From the NCBI GenBank assembly GCA_014529385.2, contig CM043944.1, positions 171,857,740 to 171,921,739 of the forward strand: a stretch of DNA of 64,000 nucleotides, read 5' to 3'. Shown here in pieces: positions 55,672-64,000 of this stretch. A model generated the notes under the pieces. That model did not search any database. It worked only from the letters and a program-made list of their open reading frames with translations, and was not told the DNA's origin. The position numbers and the translations under genes were made by a program. Numbering within the stretch: the stretch's first letter is position 1; each line of letters opens with the position of its first letter. The stretch is from Adiantum capillus-veneris (lineage: Eukaryota > Streptophyta > Polypodiopsida > Polypodiales > Pteridaceae).

Positions 55672-56043
55672 TATATTGCAGCATCAGAGGCATGGAAAGA
55701 ATCAATTTGGCGTAATCGACTAGTAACAGATTTGGGAATCAAGGAAGAGATTCCTGTGTTATATTGTGATAGTCAAAGTGCTATACAATTGGCTTGCAAT
55801 CCAGTTTATCACTCAAAGACAAAGCATGTGGATGTGAAGTATCATTTCATCAGGGAAATGCTCGAGGATAAGCAACTTCAGCTTGTCAAAGTTCACACCA
55901 CAGAAAATCCTGCTGATCTACTTACAAAAGGACTTCCCTCAGAGAGCTTTGCGCATTTTTTCAAGCAGTTAGGTGTAGGGTATTACATCACTTCTCTACA
56001 TCTCTTATATATTAGCTTGTATAGTAGCTTCTCTCACACTTAA
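55672..56043 (+). pseudogene. Element E RNase H C-terminal part
   Basis: Same frame after the stop: YIAASEAWKESIWRNRLV, VLYCDSQSAIQLACNPVYH (Asp), SKTKHVDVKYHFIREML, TENPADLLTKGLP, end of pol. Apart from the single stop the domain is complete. Confidence 0.88.
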
Positions 56044-56060
56044 AGTACCACATTGGACTT

Positions 56061-56072
56061 TAAGTGGGAGGT
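56061..56072 (+). promoter_or_regulatory. Element E polypurine tract
   Basis: TAAGTGGGAGGT directly before TGTTGGGG. Confidence 0.9.
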
Positions 56073-56264
56073 TGTTGGGGTATAAAGCCTAATGTGGTCG
56101 CCCAGGTAAGTGGGCGGGCCGCCAGGTATGTACACATATTCTTTTGTAAAAACCTCATAAGAACTCACTATGCTCTACACATTACAGTAGAGCGAGTTCA
56201 CCATATCGTCGTGCTCTTCTTCTCGCACTCTCTCTCGCGTCGCACTTCCGCTCGTACTCCTTGA
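56073..56264 (+). repeat. Element E 3' LTR, 192 bp
   Basis: Differs from the 5' LTR at CCTAATG (for CCCAATG), CCTCATAAG (for CCTAATAAG) and the last CA (now GA). Confidence 0.95.
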
Positions 56265-56399
56265 AAGACTAGGGTAAGTAGGATTCGAGGTGGGTTTCAG
56301 AACATTGCTCTCTCCGAAAGAATCATTGTGAGTTGTTATTTGAAGTTGCAACATTTCATGCCTACGGCTAGAAATAGCACGAAAAGACTCCAAACCACT

Positions 56400-57600
56400 C
56401 AATCCGACTGGAGAGTATGCTTAAAACTTGTATGAACTAGTGGGTAAGCTCAATAACACAGTGAGGTAAAAATTTCAAAAGTTTGCAAAAACTCAAATTA
56501 TTTACGTTTTCTTGATATTTTAGGCCAAATTAAGTTTTGACTTGATTCACAGGCTTAAAATAGCTCCTGAAAAGATTGTCCATTGAAAAAGTGTACGAAA
56601 GTGTTTATTTTGGACATAAAGTAAATAATCATGATTATTTACTTTCAGCTCAAATTTGACCAAGGTTGATACCAGTGACTCATTGCATGTGTACAGACAA
56701 CTTTTGTAAAGGCACGATAAGATTTGGATCACCAAACTGACAAGAAACTAGGTAAAACCTAAAGTTTGTAATGACTTTTGGGAACTTGAGTGTAAATTGG
56801 AAAAAATTTGTCCAAACTCAATGAAATTTGATCCATAGGCTTATATTGATGTGATAAACATGTGTACATGCTCACTTGACCAAAAAGATGTAAGAAGTTG
56901 CCAGAAGTAAATAATCGTGATTATTTACATCTGCCCTATTTTTCAAATTTTTTGACTAAGCTAGCATACCACTAGCTTTACCATGTTGTAATAAGCCCAC
57001 AAACCAAATTTGGTAAGATTTGGATCATTGGATTGAAAATTGTGACCAAATTTGCAAAGTCAGCAGTCTGCGGGCAAAAAATTGATGACCATTTGACCAA
57101 AAATAGTCCAAACTTGATGAAACTTGGCTAGAGACCTTAAGTTGAAGTGCTTAACAGATCTGTGTCAAGATTGGGACAAAAACTTGCAAAAAATTAGCTA
57201 GGCTGCTTCAGAAATTGACAATCTTGCCTATTTGAGCATACCGCAAGGTCAAGCATATCAAGTAGACCACACAAATCAATTTTTGGTGAAATTTGGATCA
57301 CAAAAGTAAAATTTAAACCGGATTTTAAAAAACCGAGTCTACGGACACGAAACAATTGATAAACTTGAACAAATTTTATCCAAATTTAGTGAAACTTGTC
57401 CAGGGACCTTAAGAGATTGTATACTTGGCAAACCAAGCCAAAAAGTGCAAAAAAGTGACAAAAGTAAATAATCATGATTATTTACTACTGCTACATAGAG
57501 ACACCAATTTCGACTTTTGAGCTTGTACAGTGTTAGACCAACATAATACAAAGCCACCGGGCAATTTTGGGTTCAATCGGATCCAAATTGGTACATGTTC
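56400..57600 (+). repeat. Element D leader: degenerate repeats of about 280 bp with palindromes
   Basis: Phrases such as GATTTGGATCAC, CCAAACT(C/T)(A/G)ATGAAA and (A/G)CTTGACCAAAAA recur at intervals of roughly 280 bp. A palindrome with arms AGTAAATAATC and GATTATTTACT occurs at 56619-56644 (perfect over 26 bp), 56907-56928 (one centre change) and 57463-57486 (perfect over 24 bp). A fourth unit near 57190 lacks it. No protein is encoded. Confidence 0.8.
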
Positions 57601-57897
57601 ACTTAGTTTTTAGGTTGCGGATTAATCCTTTGATTCTTGCCAAAGTCGAATCTGAAACTTTCAATCGCTGACTCCCATAGCTTGAATTGAAGTGATACAC
57701 ATAGACCAATCGTAATAGCTAGCAAAAACTATATGGTCTTTGTGAAAGAATAGCTAACTTGATCAAAATTGATACAGGAATCAGGTTGTAGATAAGGAAT
57801 TGGTAGCTTGACAAAAGTTGCAATCCAGTCCAGTGGAAGAAATTGACAACAAGTCAATCCAAAGGTAAGTACTCTATCCAAGGCTTCACAAGTCTTT

Positions 57898-58510
57898 ATG
57901 AACCTTAGATCTGGTCGTGTACTAGGAAATCAAGGCATACCTGGAGAAACCTCCAGTAGAGTATCCACTGAAGAGTACGTGAATCAAGGCAACCCCTTAC
58001 ACACTATTCTTGAAGAAGTCTCAGACACTTTTTCAGATTCAACATCTGAAATGTTGTCCTATTCGACTCACTCAGAAACCGGAACGACAATGCGCTACAA
58101 GCATATACTCTCATTTTAAAGACTAATTGCCATGGAGCTCAGGTTTACCTGGATCCTAATGAAGAGTATGCTATTCACATTGATGACCATGCTATTGAGT
58201 TCGAAGAGAATATCAAGGCAAACAAACAAGGAAAAACGTACATGGATAGAAACAGAACTCAATATTTACAAGTCAAAGACCCTGATGTGATAGAAAAATG
58301 GGGATTATAAGTGAACACCATGATTCTAGATATGGCCACAAAATAAGGACCACCAACTTTAGAATTCGAGGGATACAATCAAGTTGATTTGAAGCCTTTG
58401 AAACGGCTTAGCACAGACAATCCTAGGATCAACGTCTATTGTTGGGAGGATAGAAATGTCAATGATCTTCTGTGGACTTGCATACCACATCGGGACAACT
58501 ATCACCCATG
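57898..58510 (+). pseudogene. Element D gag N-terminal region
   Basis: ATG 57898 starts MNLRSGRVLGNQGIPGE, close to the gag start of element B. The frame stops at 58119; a second frame goes on with YLDPNEEYAIHIDDHAIEFEE, and stops at 58308 and 58346. No conserved domain is visible in this variable part of gag. Confidence 0.65.
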
Positions 58511-58600
58511 AAGATCATCTATATCTTCAAGATCAAAGATAAGTGATCAATAGATCTCCCTACCTACCTGTTTAGGGATTGTTATAACAACAACTTTGTT

Positions 58601-59576
58601 ATGATGACTCCTAAGGAGGTGAAACAAACCAAATACCAAGGGTATTCCATAAGGGATTGGATGTTGGGTCAAGGACCTGAAATTATTCCAAGAAATGAAC
58701 ACCGTGAGAGATCATCTGAGAGTAATGTTAAGAAACCAGAAAGCACCTCGTCACAAAGAAAACCGGGTGACACTCAAGCCAGTCCAAGGCTACATGAGTC
58801 ACTATTTCCAACAGACTGGTTTGAAGGACTCGGAACAGGACCAACTACCAGGAGACCAGGAGTTGAACCAAATAGACATGTCAGACCAGTTGATTTTCAA
58901 AAATGGGTCAGAAAATATAGTGGATTGGGAGATCCATACAACTACTTAGCAAGCTTTAAGTAAGTGCTAAGAGCAGAATGCATATTCAATTTCCATACTC
59001 AATTCAAGGGGTTTGGAATGACATTAGAAGGGAAAGCATTAACATGGTTCCAAAACATTCCACCAAGGTCAATCATGGACTTGAACACATTAGCTCGAGG
59101 ATTTGTACTTGTTTATTCTAAAACGAGGATCAAACACAATAAGGTAGCTCAAATCTACAACTTTAAACAGAAACAAGGCGAGTCTGTTAGGGATTGTGCA
59201 ACTCAAATGAAACAATACATTGCCAGATGCCCAAGGCTAGAGATACCGCAGAAGAACAACTAGTATCATTGTTTCTAGAGGGACTGCTAAACAAAGAAAT
59301 TCATGCTATATTTATAGCAAGAAGCATACGACCCTAGAAGAGTGTGTGTCATATGCTATTGACTTAGGAGACAATTGTGATATTTTCAACAAAGAAGATG
59401 TTTCTAAGAATAACCAAAGTGAGAAAACAACATTTACTAAACTAGCACAAGTGGGAACGCCTGCTGTTGTAGCACCACTTTCAGCCATAGCAAACATGCT
59501 CAAAAGGATGAATGACATGATGAATAACATCCAAAAAGCACCTATGAGAGGACCAAGAGAAGGGATACCTCAATAG
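58601..59576 (+). pseudogene. Element D gag capsid region
   Basis: Frames 58601-58963 and 58964-59263 hold the gag core: WVRKYSGLGDPYNYLASFK, then GFGMTLEGKALTWFQNIPP, SIMDLNTLARGFVLVY, QGESVRDCATQMKQYIARCP. This is Retrotrans_gag. A TAA at 58961-58963 splits two adjoining motifs and a frameshift at about 59260 precedes the next frame (59346-59576). Confidence 0.8.
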
Positions 59577-59660
59577 GAATAACCAATTAGACCGCAGAAA
59601 TAGTGTGCAGTCAAAGGTAAATGGACCAACCATGAGACCAATGAGTGCTACTACTGACCA

Positions 59661-60380
59661 ATGTATGATGGGAATGTTCAGTACGTGTCTATGAGGTCAC
59701 AAGGACAACCACCCATGTACATATATCAACCTAATATGGCTTCAACTCAAAGACCACCGATGGGTATGGAAAGACCTCAACCCGTGTTGGGTCAACAACC
59801 TCCATATCCGGGACATCATGCAGTACCTATAGAGTACATGCATCCAAAGGGAGTCATAGACGAACAAGCACTAGTGCCTGTTACACCCTATGCTGAGCCT
59901 AGTCCATCTACAGTCATGGTAGAAGGAGATTGGTATAATTCACATCCACCACCAATGGAAGAACCTGTGACTTATGCTCCACCAGAGATTGCACCAATGT
60001 ACTATGTAGCTAATCAAGGTGTTAGACCTCTTATGCTAAGACCCATGATTAAGCCAAGAACGAAAAACTGTCATAACTGTGGTGCAAATGATCATTGGAA
60101 AAATGAATGCCCAGAGCCTGACAAGAACCTCAATCTAGTTGAAGCTTATTGCATACAATGTTACAAAAAGAGAGGACACTTCCCAAAAGATTGTCAAAAC
60201 AATCCTTTAAACAAGGGTAAAACAGTAGTAAACATAGTCCAAGTGATACCTAGTAGCTCATTTGAGAGTGAAGCGATTGTTCCAATGAAGGTAATCACCA
60301 CAGCCCAGGCTAAGAAAAAGAAACATAACTCCTCTAATGATTCGGAGAATACAAAAATTGCCTCTCAAAAGACCAAATGA
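59661..60380 (+). pseudogene. Element D nucleocapsid, two zinc knuckles
   Basis: 239-codon frame. A Pro/Gln-rich part (GMERPQPVLGQQPPYPG) precedes CHNCGANDHWKNEC (spacing 2-4-4) and CIQCYKKRGHFPKDC (spacing 2-5-4, one residue longer). A basic tail follows. It would bind RNA. The frame is open but ends before the next coding piece. Confidence 0.8.
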
Positions 60381-60401
60381 AGTAGAAGCAAAAGGTATGA
60401 G

Positions 60402-60761
60402 ATGAGAAAACAAAAACAAAAGGCTAAAATTGAGGAGAAAGTAAAGAAGCTATTCCAAGAAAAGGTGAAAGAAACTGGAAGCAAAATCAAAGAAACAATC
60501 GTGAAATCTGGAGGATCAATTTTGGTTGATAAAAGTTTTGAGCCTATTAATGTAGCCTTGGAAGCCTACCAAGTGGGACTTAAAGCAATCCAAAATATAG
60601 AAAACAAATGGAAGAACTATCCTTCTCCAGACATGGAAGCAGCTAAGCTTGAAGCTTATCAAAATTTGGTAAGAATCACGCAAGAAATGCTGGAAAAACA
60701 AAAACCCAAGCTCAAAAGTACGACAAAGCCTGAGGAGTTTGTGGTAAGAGACAATCAATAA
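60402..60761 (+). pseudogene. Element D charged spacer ORF
   Basis: 119 codons, Lys/Glu-rich and probably helical or coiled coil (KAKIEEKVKKLFQEKVKE). It lies between nucleocapsid and protease in the same strand and order. No domain recognised. Confidence 0.5.
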
Positions 60762-60971
60762 AAATCCGAATGGTTGGGAGAAACCCACCTTGAGACAAAA
60801 GAGTGAGAAATTATAGTGCCGGACAATGAAGATGCCCTAAACGGAATTCCATCCGTAGAGGAAGACTGGCCAAGATCCTTATGCAAAAAAGATAGAGAGA
60901 TCAATGATGGGAGCCTAACTCTAAAGTAAGCTCCTATAGAGGAAGTTTGGTTAGACAACCTACCTCCTGAT

Positions 60972-61901
60972 ATGGATATGGATTTACAATCCTTGTATGG
61001 GGATTGCGGATTTGAAGCTTCAGGAATGTCTAAACCATTGACCTTGAAAACATTACCCTCTTACTTGGGAGATAACAAAGATGAATCAATAGTGTGTAGG
61101 ACCAATCAAGTAAAAAGAGCGGAACAAACCCTAGAAGTAGACAACATTCATTCAATCATGTCTACACCCATCCAATGCACTCTTACTTTGGGTGAATTGT
61201 CAAAACGTAGACCATATTTATGGAACGATCTACAAAAAACTCTAGAGAAGGTGGGGATAACAGGGCTAATTGCAAAAAAATTGGGAAAATTGAAACATGA
61301 AATGGACAACAAAGAGATTCAATCTGTTTCAATGAACAAAGTCAGAGAATACTTTGAAGGAAAAGAAGGAAACACAACCCTTCCAGTGAAATATAATGAC
61401 ACAAAAACGATGGCAATATTGGATAGTGGGGCAAGAATAGCCATAGCCACGAAAGCAGTATGGGAATCCTCGGGACAACCAGCCATTAGACAAACTCGAA
61501 TGAAATTGCAATTGGCTGATGGACACATTGAAAGATCATTAGGACTGCTTGAAAAAGTGATAGTTAATTCCTGCGGGATTGAATATCAACACACTTTTTC
61601 CATAGTAGACTTTGGGAAGAAACTCAATTACGAAATCATAATGGGAAGACCTTTCATGCAATAGGTACAGCTCATCCAAGATTGGGGAAACAATTATTTG
61701 TACTTGAAGCAAGTGGGAACAATAACAAGGGTTAATCTAAAAGATCACACTTATAGAGATGTCAGGAAAACGCCCATACAAGAGTTCAATTCAGTCTCTT
61801 CACCTGAAACTAAGCTTCCATCTTGGATGAACAAAGACACTCCTATTTGGATGTGCGGAGTTTCAAAAAAAAGAAGCTTGAAAAGAGAAGAATGTATCTA
61901 A
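60972..61901 (+). pseudogene. Element D protease
   Basis: Frame 60972-61664 reads REYFEGKEGNTTLPV, then the active site MAILDSGARIAIATKAVWES (Asp-Ser-Gly-Ala), ADGHIERSLGLLEKV, and NYEIIMGRPFM. A TAG at 61663-61665 precedes QDWGNNYLYLK, which continues in another frame to 61901. The layout and wording run parallel to element B ORF2, residues about 590-740. Confidence 0.85.
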
Positions 61902-61991
61902 GAAAGGGATTGCACGGATGAAGCCTGTGTACCTGAACCCTTTCCAGAGCATTTTTTTGAGCCATTTGAGTGGACTCAAATTTTAGCGACA

Positions 61992-62537
61992 GTGGATGCA
62001 TGTGTGAATACGTCTATGCCTATTGAATTTTGCAATGAGAACGGCTATGACATAATTCCCATACAAATGATTTCAACCCTCCACATTGAAGATGAAGATG
62101 AAAAAACCAAGGACTTGGTGAAAGATCAACAAGTCTTTTTAGACCTCTACTACGATGCAACAGATGAGTTAGAAGAACACTCAGCTACCTCAACTGATTC
62201 GGGGTCGGAAAAGGAACATGTGAGAGCTAAGCTACTCATGAAAGGAGGGGAGGAAAAGTTTTTTGACTTTCCAAACCAAAAATCAAGAAGGCAGAAATGG
62301 TATAGACAAAAAACAGACATGAGAAACATGAAAGCTAGACCTATGCCATCAGTCTCTAGTAGAACACAGTTCCTGATGCAAATAGATGCACATGATTGTG
62401 TCAAGGACAAAATGAATGGCAGATATTCTTCAAACAAAAATCAAGAAATGTCGAAAACATCGAGAAAAACGAGGAAGGATACTCAAACAAAACCAAAAAC
62501 ACAGGAAAAGGAGTCAACCATGACACGAGTTGAGTGA
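61992..62537 (+). pseudogene. Element D linker between protease and RT
   Basis: 181 codons, acidic then basic (HIEDEDEKTKDLVKD, then RRQKWYRQKTDMRNMKARP). No known domain. The length between PR and RT (about 900 bp) is large for gypsy elements. Confidence 0.5.
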
Positions 62538-62799
62538 AAAAAGAAATATCAAGAGTTGAAACAAGCTCTTAAGGAGATATATACAACTGAAATGGAAACC
62601 ACTGTAGAGGATGGTAAATATGTAATGAGTGTTCCATCCCATTACAAAAAATATACTCTCCAAGTCAAAAAATCATAGTCGAACAACCTGGTAGGGAACT
62701 ACGAAAACAATGCGAGTCCTGCAAAGGGCCTGAAAACGCAAAAAAGATAGATTTGGCTGAACCACGAAAAGAGCCTAGACCAGCCTACATTGAAAATAA

Positions 62800-63770
62800 C
62801 TGACAAAAGAAGAAGAGCTTCTGTTAACCTTACTGAAAGAATACCGAGATATCTTTGCTTGGTCTTACAAGGATCTCAAGGGTGTTGATCCAAAAATCTG
62901 TCAACATACTATACCCATGAGAGATGATGCGAAACCGAGTAGACAAAGGCCATACACATATAATGAAACATTTGCTAGGAAGATTAAAGAAGAGATTGAA
63001 AAACATTCATTTATGAAATTGAACACATAGATTAGGTGTCTCCAATTGTGGTAGTACCCAAGAAAAATGGAAAATTACGAGTGTGTGTCAACCTCAAGAA
63101 AGTGAATGCAACTACCATTAGAGGCAACTTTCCTCTTCCAATCACTGAGCATGTTTTTGAATGAGTTGCAGGAAAAGAAGCTTATAGCTTCTTAGATGGA
63201 TTTTTGGGATACAATCAACTTTTGGTTGACTGAAACGATCAGCATAAAACTGCTTTTGCCACAGAATGGGGTATTTTTGCATATCGGGTTATGCCTTTTG
63301 GGTTAACTAATGCTCCTGCTACCTTTCAAAGATTGATGATCCATGCTTTTAAAGAATATCTTAGGAATTTCTTGGAAGTATATATAGATGATCTATGCGT
63401 ACATTCATCAATCAGGACTGATCATTTTGAAAACCACAAAAAGGTATTCAAAAAATGTAGACTTTATAGGATTTGCTTAAAGCTTGAGAAGTGATATTCA
63501 TGGGTAGACAAGGAAAAATTATTGAACATATAGTGTCTAAAAATGGCATAGCTAATGATATGGACAAAATTCATGTCATTGGTAATTTTCCTAGACCAAC
63601 AACAGTCAAGGGGGTTCAAGCCTTCATGAGGCATTGTGGATATTACAGACGGTTCATTTACATGTACGCTATAATTGCAAAACCCATGTATAGCTTGATT
63701 ACACACTTTGAGTGGATTGAGGCATGTGAAGAATCCTTCATGAAGCTTAAGCAAGCTCTCACTTGAGATC
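62800..63770 (+). pseudogene. Element D reverse transcriptase
   Basis: Blocks YRDIFAWSYKDLKGVDP, KNGKLRVCVNLKKVN, FPLPITEHVFE, AYSFLDGFLGYNQLLVD, RVMPFGLTNAPATFQRL, LEVYIDDLCVHSS (YIDD), then GNFPRPTTVKGVQAFMRHCGYYRRFI. At least five stops or frame changes (about 63028, 63163, 63230, 63493, 63764). Order and motifs are Ty3/gypsy. Confidence 0.88.
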
Positions 63771-64000
63771 CAATATTGAAAGCACCAGATTGGAATACGA
63801 TACTCCACATACATGTAGATGCTTCCAATTTTTCCATCGGGTGTCTACTAGGTCAACAAGCCATGTAGCACAGGAAGAATAGTGAGATGGTTCATCATTC
63901 TTCTACAATTTGATTTCACTGTAGTTTTAAAAAAGGGCACCACTCATCAAAGAGCAGATCATTTGTCAAGGACTCTTTCCGGAGAATCACCTAAAGGGGT
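63771..64000 (+). pseudogene. Element D RNase H, start and internal deletion, cut by window end
   Basis: LHIHVDASNFSIGCLLGQQAM is the RNase H opening (Asp in VDAS). Shortly after 63868 the text jumps to a late motif, FKKGTTHQRADHLSRT, so most of the domain is deleted. The window ends within this region. Confidence 0.7.

Larger units (their letters stand above)
50712..56264 (+). mobile_element. Element E: Tork-like Ty1/copia, 5.55 kb
   Basis: Two 192-bp LTRs, PBS, PPT and a single gag-pol with gag, knuckle, protease, integrase, RT and RNase H in copia order. The RT/RH wording (HILGMRIERDR, PYASAVGSLMYAM, GAVSWRSRLQD) fits the Tork/TNT1 lineage. LTRs differ at 3 of 192 positions. Two frameshifts and three stops inactivate it. 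Flanks AAGTG and AAGAC match at only three of five bases, so the target duplication is uncertain. It sits in the leader of element D. Confidence 0.93.
49346..64000 (+). mobile_element. Element D: Ty3/gypsy element, open at window end
   Basis: Plus-strand parts are: LTR 49346-50380, Athila-like PBS, leader interrupted by element E, gag from 57898, knuckles, protease, RT and the start of RNase H at 64000. The 3' part and 3' LTR lie outside. Protease text resembles element B (YFEGxExNxTLP, WESxGxP, IxGRPFM). Many frameshifts. It inserted just upstream of the CopA gag ATG. Confidence 0.83.

Noticed and set aside
56619-57486. Palindromes as Rho-independent terminators or a replication origin
   Set aside because: Eukaryotic transposon context, no T-run after the stem, and occurrence in repeat units; described as repeats only.

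Overview
The window looks like nuclear DNA of a land plant with a large, repeat-rich genome. The evidence is plant-type LTR retrotransposons primed by initiator tRNA-Met (TGGTATCAGAGC) or by an Athila-type site (TGGCGCCGTTGCCGGGG), Tat/Ogre-like and Tork-like lineages, MULE-like transposase remains, and very long (CT)n, (CA)n and (TA)n microsatellites. Species cannot be read from the sequence; a seed-free plant or gymnosperm is a guess. I see no intact host gene, no tRNA or rRNA gene and no CRISPR array. Almost every base is explained by transposable elements, many nested in one another. || Left third (1-25.8 kb): an old plus-strand Ty3/gypsy derivative (about 975-2460) keeps only a gag start and an integrase C-terminal end. 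Next to it is a minus-strand Ty3/gypsy element (GypA, about 2462-8110) with degraded gag, protease, RT, RNase H and integrase, a PBS and one long LTR. A SWIM-domain, MULE-like transposase relic (9.7-13.3 kb, minus) is split by TRIM1 (11259-12872), a small non-autonomous LTR retrotransposon with target-site duplication ATGAA. A LINE (13.5-16.2 kb, plus) abuts a second GypA leader plus LTR (16.2-18.2 kb). An unidentified decayed coding relic follows (18.6-21.1 kb). TRIM2 (22660-25308, plus) is a second non-coding LTR element with TSD CAAAT, PBS and PPT. || Right two thirds (25.8-64 kb): one minus-strand Ty1/copia element (CopA) starts at its 3' LTR (25811) and is still open at the window end. 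Three other elements broke it. Element B (27768-36631, TSD CATGG, LTRs about 98.8% identical) encodes only gag and a zinc-knuckle/protease protein. Element C (37137-47733, plus) is Tat/Ogre-like with an extra 5' ORF and a second RNase H. Element D (49346 to beyond 64000, plus) is a gypsy element, itself split by Tork-like copia element E (50712-56264). Insertion order reads directly: CopA is older than B, C and D, and D is older than E. A deletion at the C/CopA junction removed the end of C's 3' LTR together with the CopA integrase core. || The most unusual items are element B (two long intact overlapping ORFs, no RT or integrase, shortened zinc knuckles, four WVPK-like repeats), the roughly 280-bp leader repeats of D carrying a 24-26 bp palindrome, and the two complete non-autonomous elements.
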